NCBI RefSeq assembly: GCF_001643375.1 | Contig: NZ_LSHB01000032.1 | Coordinates: 1-64,000, forward strand | Direction: 5' to 3' | DNA from: Chryseobacterium sp. FP211-J200 | GTDB taxonomy: Bacteria > Bacteroidota > Bacteroidia > Flavobacteriales > Weeksellaceae | DNA length: 64,000 bases | Shown: piece after piece, positions 25,927-34,321 of the stretch | How the letters are laid out: every line of letters begins with the position of its first letter | Position numbering within the stretch: position 1 is the first letter of the stretch | Position numbers and translations under genes: made by a program | Notes under the pieces: model-generated | The model's input: the letters and a program-made list of their open reading frames with translations, nothing else | Database searches by the model: none | What the model was told of the DNA's origin: nothing

Positions 25927-26931
25927 TTAAGGCGCTTGTATCTTCGCCAGAATTTTATTCACAATATCATCCTGAGTCACTTCTTCGGCTTCAGCTTCGA
26001 AACTTAAACCAATTCTATGTCTCAAAACATCTTTCGCAATTTCTTTCACATCTTCCGGAATGACGAATGCTCTTCCTTTGATGAACGCATAAGCCCTGGA
26101 AGCAATTGCCAAGTTGATACTCGCTCTCGGCGACGCTCCAAAACTGATGTAATTTTTGATTTCGGACAAGCCGTATTTTTCTGGAAAACGGGTAGCAAAA
26201 ACCATATCCAGAATGTATTTTTCTATCTTTTCGTCAAGGTAAATTTGATTGATGAGTTTCTTAGCCTCAACAATTTGATTCAGATCCACCACTTTTCTGA
26301 TCTGCGGAATATCCTGCGTCGAAATCATTTTCATAATCTTTCTCTCATCCTCAAATTCTGGATAATCGATTTTACACTTTAGCATAAAACGGTCGGTTTG
26401 CGCTTCTGGCAAAAGGTAAGTTCCTTCTTGGTCAATTGGATTTTGAGTCGCCAAAACAAGGAAAGGTTTTGGCAAAGGCATTGTTTCATCGCCAATCGTC
26501 ACTTGCTTCTCCTGCATCACTTCGAGAAGTGCGGACTGAACCTTTGCAGGCGCACGGTTGATCTCATCTGCCAAAACAAAATTCGCAAAAACAGGTCCTT
26601 TTTTGATACTGAAATCGTTGTCTTTTACACTATAAATCATTGTTCCCACAACATCTGCAGGCAACAGATCCGGCGTAAACTGGATTCTGGAAAATTGCCC
26701 GTCAACAGCTTCTGCCAAGGTTTTAATCGCCAAAGTTTTTGCCAATCCGGGAACACCTTCCAAGAGAACGTGTCCGTTGCCAAGAAGTCCGATGAGCAAA
26801 CGGTCTATCATATATTCCTGCCCGATGATGGCGCGGTTGATCTCCTGTTTTAGAATCGAGAAAAAGTAGTTTTGTTCTTTTACTTTTTCGGTAAGTTGTC
26901 TGATATCTTCTGCTTGATTCAAGTCTGACAT
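25927..26931 (-). CDS. moxR: MoxR-family AAA+ ATPase
   Basis: A 334-residue AAA+ chaperone-like ATPase. Walker A is LLEGVPGLAKTLAI, Walker B is FVLADEINRAPAKVQSALLE, sensor 1 is VLATQNPIDQEGTY and sensor 2 lies in SFGASPRASINLA. MoxR proteins work with VWA partners (here DUF58, BatA and BatB) in maturation or stress protection of envelope proteins. It heads the minus-strand operon. Confidence 0.93.
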   Translation of the reverse strand: MSDLNQAEDIRQLTEKVKEQNYFFSILKQEINRAIIGQEYMIDRLLIGLLGNGHVLLEGVPGLAKTLAIKTLAEAVDGQFSRIQFTPDLLPADVVGTMIYSVKDNDFSIKKGPVFANFVLADEINRAPAKVQSALLEVMQEKQVTIGDETMPLPKPFLVLATQNPIDQEGTYLLPEAQTDRFMLKCKIDYPEFEDERKIMKMISTQDIPQIRKVVDLNQIVEAKKLINQIYLDEKIEKYILDMVFATRFPEKYGLSEIKNYISFGASPRASINLAIASRAYAFIKGRAFVIPEDVKEIAKDVLRHRIGLSFEAEAEEVTQDDIVNKILAKIQAP

Positions 26932-27096
26932 AGTAAATCTTAAAATAATTTGGTAAATTTCATATAAAAACCCGCAACAGCAAACACAACAACTGCTAAT
27001 CTTGCGTTAAATATTTGTTAAAAGGTCAGCGTTTGGAGCTTAGAAGTCGGAAGTTATCTGCAAACTGTTTTATTTTTTCCTAATAGATCTGGATAA

Positions 27097-27128
27097 TTTG
27101 TCGTTTATTTATAATTAATATAACTTTG
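27097..27128 (+). promoter_or_regulatory. Bacteroidota-type promoter of the DinB-like gene
   Basis: TTTG (27097-27100), a 20-base spacer and TAACTTTG (27121-27128) match the -33/-7 consensus. The start codon is 25 bases further on. Confidence 0.6.
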
Positions 27129-27152
27129 AACTAAATAAATTTCTCTTCGAAA

Positions 27153-27629
27153 ATGAATTATCATTTTGCCAATCATAGACAGGTCCGAAAAAACCTTTTA
27201 AATATTCTACAAACAACTTCTGAAAAAGACCTTCTGACAATCCCAGACGGTTTCAACAATAACATTTACTGGAATATCGCTCACTGTGTTGCCCAACAGC
27301 AATTGCTATGCTATTACCTTAGCGGAAACCAGTTCCGAATAGACAAATATTGGGTGGAGACGTACAAGAAAGGAACCTTCGCCAACGTGGATGTCAAGCA
27401 ATCTGAAATGGAGGATTTGGCTTATCTGTTAATAGAAACTTCAAAAATCCTGATGAAAGATTTCGACAATGATTTTTTTCCGGATTACACACCCTATTCT
27501 ACAAGTTTTGGGATTGATTTGAAGAATATCCAGGATGCTATTATTTTTAATAATATGCACGAAAGTATCCATTACGGCTATGTTCTTGCACAGAAAAGAG
27601 CGCTGATTGCGGAAGGTTTAACTTTATAA
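27153..27629 (+). CDS. DinB-superfamily protein
   Basis: The 158-residue four-helix protein has the DinB/YfiT metal-binding pattern: a first His in WNIAHCVAQQQLLCYYL (about residue 49) and a late HESIHYGYVLAQKRAL with two His (about 138 and 142). Members are thiol-dependent transferases or proteins of unknown role. It starts a plus-strand unit and ends 3 bases before the next gene. Confidence 0.75.
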   Translation: MNYHFANHRQVRKNLLNILQTTSEKDLLTIPDGFNNNIYWNIAHCVAQQQLLCYYLSGNQFRIDKYWVETYKKGTFANVDVKQSEMEDLAYLLIETSKILMKDFDNDFFPDYTPYSTSFGIDLKNIQDAIIFNNMHESIHYGYVLAQKRALIAEGLTL

Positions 27630-27632
27630 CTA

Positions 27633-28073
27633 ATGAAACTTAGATTTCTTTTCCCAGTTCTCCTGTTAGGGATTTTATCATTTTCGAAATCCGATAATGA
27701 GAGATTCAAATATTACCAACCAATCAGCAAAACTCAGGAAATCGAAGTTCTTTATTTGACTTGTGACAACTCAACGCTTCCGAATTTTGTGAAAGTTTCG
27801 GATTATAAAAAATACGTTGACAAAGCTGAACTCTTCGCACATTGTTTCTACGTGGATTCCAAAGACCCGGAGAAAAGGAAATTCAAAATTCCTGTCACAA
27901 CGGATAAATTGATTAAGAAAAGCCCATTAAAAATCAAAGGAAAATTCTTCAAGACCAAACAGTTTGATGATACATTTCCAACGCCACTTTTTGAAGATTA
28001 CAGAAAAACCGGCGATTTGAAATTCAAAACTGAGAATGGTGAGTTTTTGGTTTTTGTTTTGGACTCAGAATGA
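27633..28073 (+). CDS. Hypothetical secreted protein
   Basis: A 146-residue protein with an N-terminal signal peptide (MKLRFLFPVLLLGILSFSKS). The mature part is basic and beta-rich with two Cys (LTCDNS, FAHCFY) that could form a disulfide. I do not recognise the family. It starts 3 bases after the DinB-like stop, so the two are probably co-transcribed. Confidence 0.6.
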   Translation: MKLRFLFPVLLLGILSFSKSDNERFKYYQPISKTQEIEVLYLTCDNSTLPNFVKVSDYKKYVDKAELFAHCFYVDSKDPEKRKFKIPVTTDKLIKKSPLKIKGKFFKTKQFDDTFPTPLFEDYRKTGDLKFKTENGEFLVFVLDSE

Positions 28074-28092
28074 AACAGCAAAAGTTTTTTTT

Positions 28093-28230
28093 AACACTTA
28101 AGTCATTTAAGGTTTAGTCAAAAATCCTTCAAAAGAAAAAGTTCACTTTAGATTTGAAATCTTTGATTTGCCAAACTTAATTGCGCTGATGTGAACTATT
28201 TAAACATTCTTTTTAATCAACTTAAGTGTT
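28093..28230 (+). repeat. Palindromic element with 11-bp perfect ends
   Basis: The ends AACACTTAAGT (28093-28103) and ACTTAAGTGTT (28220-28230) are perfect inverted repeats. A second inverted pair lies inside: AGTTCAC (28140-28146) and GTGAACT (28191-28197). The 138-bp stretch has no gene. It lies between the secreted-protein gene and rlmB and looks like a small non-coding repeat element. Confidence 0.6.
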
Positions 28231-28310
28231 TTCATTCTTTCTTTTGTGACTTTTGTGGTTCAACAAAGAACTTTACAATTTTGTTAAGATAAAATTAATC
28301 TCAAAAAGAC

Positions 28311-28318
28311 TACTTTTG
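28311..28318 (+). promoter_or_regulatory. -7 box of rlmB
   Basis: TACTTTTG is a perfect TAnnTTTG match, 19 bases before the ATG at 28337. No well-spaced -33 TTTG is present. Confidence 0.5.
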
Positions 28319-28336
28319 CAAAACAAAATCTCATTA

Positions 28337-29092
28337 ATGAATCCAGAGAAAAAAGACGATTTCATATTCGGTTTAAGACCAGTGATGGAAGCCTTAGAAG
28401 CCGGAAAAACCGTAGATAAAATATTTTTACAAAACGCTTTGACAGGCGAAATTTACTTCGAACTGAAGCAACTTTTGGCCAAGCATAATCTCCGTCCAAA
28501 CTACGTTCCCGTAGAAAAACTCAACCGCTTTACCAGAAAAAACCACCAAGGTGTGGTTGCTTTTATTTCTGACGTTCCATTCCACAAAATCGAAGATGTT
28601 TTGCCTCAACTTTTTGAAGAAGGAAAAACGCCATTTATCTTAATTTTAGATAGATTGACAGACGTAAGAAACTTCGGAGCTATCTGTAGAACCGCTGAAT
28701 GTGTGGGTGTTGACGCGATTTTGATTCCAGAAAAAGGTGGCGCACCAATCAATTCTGATGCGATCAAAACTTCTGCTGGAGCAATTTATAACATTAAAAT
28801 CTGTAAAGAAAAAAACCTTGCACATTCTGTAGATTTTCTTCAACAAAGTGGAATCAAAGTTTTCGCAGCGACAGAAAAGGCGCAGAAATTGATATACGAT
28901 GTCGACTTCACAGAACCGTGCGCAATCGTGATGGGAAATGAGGAAACGGGAATCTCAAAAGAAGTGCTTCATCACTCTGATGAAAAAATAAAACTTCCAA
29001 TTGAAGGTAAAACCCAATCCCTGAATGTCTCTGTAGCGTGTGGCGCGATTCTTTACGAAGCCGTGAGACAGAAAATAGTTGTTGCTGGTTGA
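28337..29092 (+). CDS. rlmB: 23S rRNA (guanosine-2'-O-)-methyltransferase RlmB
   Basis: A SPOUT-class (TrmH) methyltransferase that modifies 23S rRNA at the position corresponding to G2251. From ATG at 28337 it has 251 residues, the family length. The N-terminal substrate domain begins FIFGLRPVMEALEAGK. The three SPOUT motifs are LDRLTDVRNFGAICRTAE, AIVMGNEETGIS and KLPIEGKTQSLNVSVACGAILYE, with the knot-forming Asn in LNVS. An in-frame TTG-type start further upstream would precede the -7 box and is rejected. Confidence 0.93.
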   Translation: MNPEKKDDFIFGLRPVMEALEAGKTVDKIFLQNALTGEIYFELKQLLAKHNLRPNYVPVEKLNRFTRKNHQGVVAFISDVPFHKIEDVLPQLFEEGKTPFILILDRLTDVRNFGAICRTAECVGVDAILIPEKGGAPINSDAIKTSAGAIYNIKICKEKNLAHSVDFLQQSGIKVFAATEKAQKLIYDVDFTEPCAIVMGNEETGISKEVLHHSDEKIKLPIEGKTQSLNVSVACGAILYEAVRQKIVVAG

Positions 29093-29165
29093 TAGTTTTT
29101 AGTTGATGGAAATCAACTGATCAATTATCAAAACATCAATTATAATTTAATATTAAACATCAATT

Positions 29166-30206
29166 ATGAAAAAAATAACAGCGCTTGCGCTAATTGCCAT
29201 AACATTGGTTGCTTGTAAAAAAGAGACTAAAACCATTACAAGAGTTGACCCAAAAACTGGAAAAACCGAAACTGTAACCGTAGAAGTTTCCGCAGAAGAA
29301 GCTTCCAAGCCGAAAGCAATTGCTGACAGCAGTGGCGTTTACAAACAGAAATTCATTCTGGAAAAGGGCGTAACCTATCCATTGGTTTCTTATCAAAGAG
29401 AAATCCAGTCTTTGAATACGCCTGACGGAAAAACAATGTCTGGAACCAATGAAACGACGGACGAAATGTCTATTACAGTCAACGATTACAAAGACAACAT
29501 CTACGATTTGACCTTGAATATGATTGGAAAAAGAATGTCCAACACATCAAACGGAAAAACAGTTTCTATAGATACTAAACAAGCCGCTCCAAAAGAGGAA
29601 GCGCTTAAAATGGACTATCTTGTGAGTAAAGGGTTGGCTGGTAATAAATTGAATGTAAAAATGGATTCTTACGGAAATATCAAATCTGTGACTGGCTTTG
29701 ATGTTGTGTACAACAATCTTAAAAAAGCAATTGCCGGAACTGTAAAAGACACTAAACAGCAAACAGCTTTTATCGAAAGTTTTAAAACCGGATTCAACGA
29801 GGCCATGATGAAGGAACAATTGGGTAAAAACCTGAAACTTCTTCCAGCAAAAGGTGCAAAAATAGGTGATAAATGGACAGATTCTGAAGATATCGTTCCT
29901 GGAAAAGTAAAACAAACCTTAACTTTCACATTAACTAAAGTTGAAGATGGAAAAGCGGAAATCAGCGTAAGTGGCGTGATTCCTTCAAAATCTGACAAGC
30001 AGACCCAAAACGGAATGACACACACAATGAGTGTTGGCGGGACGGAAAGCGGAAAAATTATCATTGATGAAAATACAGGCTGGCTTTTGAACCAGAACTT
30101 AAGTATCAAAACAACTCAAAAGGAAAGTGTTTCCGACGGAAAACAGACGCAAAGTATGAGCAAAAACTCCACAACGTCTATCATCATCAATCCTTCTTAT
30201 AAATAG
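29166..30206 (+). CDS. DUF6263 family lipoprotein
   Basis: A 346-residue protein with lipoprotein signal MKKITALALIAITLVAC followed by KKE, so it is likely lipidated. It contains a Thr/Lys-rich linker (TITRVDPKTGKTETVTVEV), then a domain with TYPLVSYQREIQ, FDVVYNNLKKAIAG and KIIIDENTGWLLNQNLSIKT, matching DUF6263 of Bacteroidota. Function is unknown. The next gene starts 25 bases downstream, so they may share a transcript. Confidence 0.8.
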   Translation: MKKITALALIAITLVACKKETKTITRVDPKTGKTETVTVEVSAEEASKPKAIADSSGVYKQKFILEKGVTYPLVSYQREIQSLNTPDGKTMSGTNETTDEMSITVNDYKDNIYDLTLNMIGKRMSNTSNGKTVSIDTKQAAPKEEALKMDYLVSKGLAGNKLNVKMDSYGNIKSVTGFDVVYNNLKKAIAGTVKDTKQQTAFIESFKTGFNEAMMKEQLGKNLKLLPAKGAKIGDKWTDSEDIVPGKVKQTLTFTLTKVEDGKAEISVSGVIPSKSDKQTQNGMTHTMSVGGTESGKIIIDENTGWLLNQNLSIKTTQKESVSDGKQTQSMSKNSTTSIIINPSYK

Positions 30207-30231
30207 ATTTTAGAATTAAAAAAATAAGGAA

Positions 30232-30459
30232 ATGAAGTACATTTTCGAATTTATCATCGCAACCATCATTATATTCTTCGTTTGGAATATTTTGAAGCGG
30301 ATTTTTTTCAGTGCGTTTTATAAAAACTTTCCGACCTTAAATCCAAGAAACCAACAGCAAAACGAACAAACAAGTTCCAAAAAAATGCCCGAACAAAAAG
30401 TAAAATGGGATGCAGAAACAGTGGAATATGAGGAAATAAAAGAAGAGAAAAAGCAATAG
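30232..30459 (+). CDS. DUF4834 family small membrane protein
   Basis: The 75-residue protein has one N-terminal membrane segment (FIIATIIIFFVWNILKRIFF) and a charged cytoplasmic tail ending EYEEIKEEKKQ. This matches DUF4834, which in Bacteroidota usually stands just before the YfhO-type gene, as here. No function is known to me. A strong terminator follows. Confidence 0.75.
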   Translation: MKYIFEFIIATIIIFFVWNILKRIFFSAFYKNFPTLNPRNQQQNEQTSSKKMPEQKVKWDAETVEYEEIKEEKKQ

Positions 30460-30487
30460 TTAAATTCCGACATAAAATAAACACAAA

Positions 30488-30520
30488 ACCTTTCAGATTA
30501 TTAAGTCTGAAAGGTTTTTT
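30488..30520 (+). terminator. Rho-independent terminator after DUF4834
   Basis: The 10-bp stem ACCTTTCAGA (30488-30497) / TCTGAAAGGT (30506-30515) has an 8-base loop and a T run to 30520. Confidence 0.88.
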
Positions 30521-30628
30521 AATATTAAATTTGGAATTTGAAATTTTAAAGCCATTTTGTAAATTGATATTCATTTAAAGCATTGATTTTAAATCTGATA
30601 TCTAAAGTCTAATATCTAACATCTATAT

Positions 30629-33166
30629 ATGTTCAAAAATAAGAAGAATCTAATTTTCATCCTTGCGAGTTTTGTCGTTTTCATTTTGCTGGCGGTGGTT
30701 TATGCCAATCCTGTTATTTCCGGAAAGCGCTTGATGCAGCACGACATTGTTTTCTACAAAGGCGGCGCCGAAGAACTTTTGCAATACAGAGCGAACAACG
30801 AAAATGAAACTTACTGGAGCGATGCCATGTTTGGCGGAATGCCAACTTACCAGACTGGAGCGCAATTTCGTGGCGATGTCATCAAGAAAATTGACGATTT
30901 GTTCTTGTTCCTGCCGAAACCTGCAAACTATTTATTCTTACTGTTTGCTGGATTTTTCTTTTTGGGAATGGTGGCGGTTAGAAACTGGAAATATGCTTTG
31001 CTTGGCGCGACATTCTTCGGTTTGTCTACTTATTTTTACATCATTATTGCGGCCGGACATAACGGAAAAGTTCATACGATTGCCTACTTTGCACCTTTGG
31101 TAGCTGGAATTTTAATGGTTTATTTCAGAAAAAAATACATTCTCGGATTCATCACCACTACCCTATTTATGGGACTTCAGATCTGTGCGAATCACCCGCA
31201 GATGACGTATTACCTGTTCATAGGATTAGGATTTTTGTTCCTTTCTGAATTGATAAGAGCAATTAAGGGAAAAATCGAATGGAAACACTTCCTGATTTCC
31301 ACGGGAATCGTTGCCGTTGCCGGAATCATCGGCGTTGGAATGAACTCGCAAAGAATTATGGCAAACGCCGAATACGTGAAAGAAACCGTACGTGGAAAGC
31401 AAATCCTGAACGATAAAAACCACACTGCCGGAAAATCCGGAATGGATAAAGAAAGCATCACGATGTGGAGCTACGGAAAACTGGAAACCCTTAACTTATT
31501 CATTCCGAGATTAATGGGTGGTGCAAGTCAGGAAGAAGGCTCTGACAAAATAATGGAACAGATCCAAGTTTTGGCTCAGGACAACATCAAATCCCAGCAG
31601 GAATATGATATGATGACAAGAGGTTTTGGAAGTCCAACTTATTGGGGCGACCAGCCGAGTACTTCCGGTCCAGCTTATCAAGGTGCAGTGGTTTGTTTCT
31701 TGGCGGTTTTAGGATTTTTCTTTGCCGGAAAACGTTACAGATATTGGATTTTGGGAGCATCGATTTTGACCATTTTCTTAGCTTGGGGAAGCAATTTTTC
31801 TGTGCTGACAGATTTCTTCATCGATTATGTTCCATTGTACAACAAGTTCCGTGCGCCGTCTTCTATTTTGGTGGTTGTGGAATTTTTGTTTCCGCTGATT
31901 GCAATTCTTGGTTTATATAAATTCTTTACTGATGAAAATATCACTGAAGAATACAAAAAGAAAATTTTGCTTTACGTTTCAGGAACCGTTCTCGGAATCA
32001 CATTGATTTTAATGGTTTTCGGAAAAGGAATTTTAGGTTTCTACACGGCAAACGAGAAAACTTACCTGCCTCCTTTCTTATTGGACTATTTGATTGGAGA
32101 AAGAGCTTCAATGTTCCAAACGGATGCTTTAAAAGCGATAATTTATGTTGCCATTACGGCTGGTGTACTATTTTTAGGATTAAAGAAAAAACTGAATATC
32201 AACATCGTTTTATTAATTATAGGATTCGTGAGTTTGTTTGACCTTTGGACGGTGAACAGACGTTATCTGAACGATGATAATTATGTTGACAAAACCTTCG
32301 CGGATTATCCTTTTCAAACCGAAAATTCGGAATATCTGATGAGCAAAGCGGGCGACAATTCTTTTGTTCAAAGCCTTTTGCAACAGACCGAAGTGAACAA
32401 AGCTTTACAAACCATCGCCGAAAAAGATAAAGATCATTACAGGATTTTCAATAACATTCTATCAACTTTTAGCGAGACCAATACTTCTTATTTCAAATCT
32501 TCGATTGGCGGTTACCACGCAGTTAAATTGAGACGTTACGATGATTTGATCAACAAATATTTCTCAACCACAGACCAGGTAAAAACCATCCGAATCCTGA
32601 ATATGCTGAACACCAAATATTTCTTAGTAGGCGACCAGCAAAAACCGGAAATCACACCAAATCCTGAAGCCAACGGCAATGCGTGGTTTGTTTCTGACAT
32701 CAAATTCGTAAACAATCCAAACGAAGAACTGAATGAAACAGGAAATCTTGACACCAAGAAAATCGCTGTGATTTCTAAAGATGACAAAGCTTATTTCAAC
32801 GGAAAAAATCTGGTAAAAGACTCAACGGCGTTTTTGGCTTTGAAATCTTATCAGCCAAATGAATTGTCTTTCGATTCATCTTCTAAAACGCCTCAATTGG
32901 CGGTCTTTTCAGAGATTTATTACCCTCACGGCTGGAATGTATATCTGGATGGAAACAAAGTGGATTACATCAAAGCAAATTACCTTTTGAGAGCGCTATA
33001 CGTCCCTGCAGGAAAACATAAAATTGAAATGAAATTTGAACCAGCTGTTATCGAAAAAGGAAAATTATTTTCTTTGATAAGTTTTGGACTGTTTGTTTTG
33101 TTGAGTTTGATTGGGGTTTATTTTCTGTTTAGGGATTCTCGGAAATCTGAGGTTGTGGTAAATTAA
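30629..33166 (+). CDS. YfhO-family polytopic membrane protein
   Basis: This 845-residue protein has about 12 membrane segments in its first two thirds and a C-terminal extracytoplasmic domain. It fits the YfhO family (GT-C-like glycosyltransferase-type membrane proteins). Visible features are MQHDIVFYKGGAEELLQYRA after the first segment, FGGMPTYQ, AGHNGKVHTIAY and the late EIYYPHGWNVYLDGNKVDYIKANYLLRALYVPAGKH. In firmicutes YfhO-like proteins glycosylate lipoteichoic acid; the Bacteroidota role is not known to me, probably envelope glycosylation. Confidence 0.85.
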   Translation: MFKNKKNLIFILASFVVFILLAVVYANPVISGKRLMQHDIVFYKGGAEELLQYRANNENETYWSDAMFGGMPTYQTGAQFRGDVIKKIDDLFLFLPKPANYLFLLFAGFFFLGMVAVRNWKYALLGATFFGLSTYFYIIIAAGHNGKVHTIAYFAPLVAGILMVYFRKKYILGFITTTLFMGLQICANHPQMTYYLFIGLGFLFLSELIRAIKGKIEWKHFLISTGIVAVAGIIGVGMNSQRIMANAEYVKETVRGKQILNDKNHTAGKSGMDKESITMWSYGKLETLNLFIPRLMGGASQEEGSDKIMEQIQVLAQDNIKSQQEYDMMTRGFGSPTYWGDQPSTSGPAYQGAVVCFLAVLGFFFAGKRYRYWILGASILTIFLAWGSNFSVLTDFFIDYVPLYNKFRAPSSILVVVEFLFPLIAILGLYKFFTDENITEEYKKKILLYVSGTVLGITLILMVFGKGILGFYTANEKTYLPPFLLDYLIGERASMFQTDALKAIIYVAITAGVLFLGLKKKLNINIVLLIIGFVSLFDLWTVNRRYLNDDNYVDKTFADYPFQTENSEYLMSKAGDNSFVQSLLQQTEVNKALQTIAEKDKDHYRIFNNILSTFSETNTSYFKSSIGGYHAVKLRRYDDLINKYFSTTDQVKTIRILNMLNTKYFLVGDQQKPEITPNPEANGNAWFVSDIKFVNNPNEELNETGNLDTKKIAVISKDDKAYFNGKNLVKDSTAFLALKSYQPNELSFDSSSKTPQLAVFSEIYYPHGWNVYLDGNKVDYIKANYLLRALYVPAGKHKIEMKFEPAVIEKGKLFSLISFGLFVLLSLIGVYFLFRDSRKSEVVVN

Positions 33167-33186
33167 AGTATTGCTTAAAATAACCA

Positions 33187-33588
33187 ATGAATACTTACGA
33201 TTATATAAAAGGTATCAATTTAATTAAGTTGTATTCCTCTGAAAATGATAATAAAATTAAATATCAGTTAGAAATTATTGCTGACCAATTAAAAAATCAA
33301 ATTTTAAAAAACTTTGATAAATTGATATCTGAAGAAAAATCAATTTCTAATATAAAAATTGAATACGAAAACCCTTGTTACCGTCAATCTGCAACTGGAA
33401 TAATTTATACATTGAATTTTGCTAATGATGAAAACTTTAAAATTTACATTGAAGTTTTAATCGATTTAAGTAGAATATTAATTTACACAAAAGGAATCCC
33501 TGAGAAAAAAACTTTAAAAGAATTAAACAAAAAAATTGTAGCGAAATACAATCACGAATCAAAAACAGAATTTAAAGAAGTACTATAA
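33187..33588 (+). CDS. AT-rich hypothetical protein
   Basis: A 133-residue soluble protein, strongly AT-rich (many AAA, ATT and TTA codons), with no signal or membrane segment. It starts as two helices (ADQLKNQILKNFDKLISEE) followed by beta strands (IYTLNFANDENFKIYIEVLI). I do not recognise it. It starts 20 bases after the YfhO gene. Composition unlike the neighbours suggests acquisition. Confidence 0.55.
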   Translation: MNTYDYIKGINLIKLYSSENDNKIKYQLEIIADQLKNQILKNFDKLISEEKSISNIKIEYENPCYRQSATGIIYTLNFANDENFKIYIEVLIDLSRILIYTKGIPEKKTLKELNKKIVAKYNHESKTEFKEVL

Positions 33589-33635
33589 TTACTATTAAAA
33601 AGCTTAGCCGAAACTAACTTATTATGACAAAGTCC

Positions 33636-33750
33636 CTAGCCCCGATGGGAACGGCATCCTTTTTTGGCATTGCGGTAGAATCGTAAATCAAAATTACTTC
33701 ATGTCGTTCGCAATGACAAAAAAGATACAGTGGACAGCGGGAATAGCTCC
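33636..33750 (+). repeat. Dispersed hairpin repeat, copy 3 (divergent)
   Basis: The outer ends differ from the other copies (CTAGCCCCGATGGGAACGG at the start, AGCGGGAATAGCTCC at the end). The inner stem is the strongest of the family: CTTTTTTGGCATTGCG (33659-33674) pairs with CGCAATGACAAAAAAG (33709-33724), 15 of 16 positions. It lies between a plus-strand gene and rpsO. Confidence 0.7.
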
Positions 33751-33799
33751 TTAAAAATTGTCTTATTATTCTAACTTTAAATGACAATTGAACACAAAA

Positions 33800-33824
33800 A
33801 AAGCAACCCAAATTGAGTTGCTTT
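33800..33824 (-). terminator. rpsO terminator
   Basis: The arms AAGCAAC (33801-33807) and GTTGCTT (33817-33823) pair, extendable by an A-T pair at each end, with A/T-rich flanks. On the minus strand a T run follows. Confidence 0.75.
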
Positions 33825-33847
33825 TGTTTTTTGCTTGAAAGCGGAAA

Positions 33848-34117
33848 TTATTTTCTGATTCCCAATTCAGCGATGATAGCTCTGTATCTGGAGATTTCTT
33901 TCTTCTTCAAGTAATCAAGAAGAGATTTTCTCTTTCCTACCAACATTACTAGAGATCTCTCTGTAGCAAAATCGTGACGGTTAGCTTTCAAATGCTGAGA
34001 AAGGTGGTTGATTCTGTAAGTGAATAGAGCAATCTGTCCTTCAGCGCTTCCTGTGTCATTTGCAGATTTTCCGTGCTTTGCGAAAATTTCTGACTTTTTT
34101 TCTGGTGTTAAATACAT
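33848..34117 (-). CDS. rpsO: 30S ribosomal protein S15
   Basis: This primary 16S rRNA-binding protein of the small subunit has 89 residues, the normal length. Conserved stretches are YRINHLSQHLKANRHD with the rRNA-contacting His/Arg positions, ERSLVMLVGKRKSLLDYLKK, and the C-terminal RYRAIIAELGIRK. A -7 box TATCTTTG lies upstream at 34155-34162 (minus strand). It is a monocistronic unit with its own terminator. Confidence 0.97.
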   Translation of the reverse strand: MYLTPEKKSEIFAKHGKSANDTGSAEGQIALFTYRINHLSQHLKANRHDFATERSLVMLVGKRKSLLDYLKKKEISRYRAIIAELGIRK

Positions 34118-34154
34118 TCCAATATTATTTAATGATTATTATGTAATTCGGGTG

Positions 34155-34162
34155 CAAAGATA
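34155..34162 (-). promoter_or_regulatory. -7 box of rpsO
   Basis: On the minus strand this reads TATCTTTG, a perfect TAnnTTTG match, 38 bases before the rpsO start. The -33 position reads GTTT and is weak. Confidence 0.5.
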
Positions 34163-34200
34163 TGATTTTATTTGGGATTGGAAACTGATAATCAAAAGTT

Positions 34201-34321
34201 TTTATCGCAAAGGCGAAAGTTTTTAATTTGATTAATGTTAAAAATCGCAAAACAGCATCCGAATCAACTTTGCAACTTACAACGAAATTATTAATATAGC
34301 TTTTTGCGACTTTGCGATAAA
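34201..34321 (+). repeat. Inverted repeat bounding the thrC-rpsO spacer
   Basis: TTTATCGCAAAG (34201-34212) and CTTTGCGATAAA (34310-34321) are perfect 12-bp inverted ends of a 121-bp stretch that abuts the thrC stop codon. No gene lies inside. The CGCAAAG motif is common in flavobacterial intergenic repeats, from memory. Confidence 0.55.

Noticed and set aside
28253-28336. Longer rlmB with an N-terminal extension
   Set aside because: The extension would cover the -7 box and starts with a weak codon; family proteins begin at the chosen ATG.
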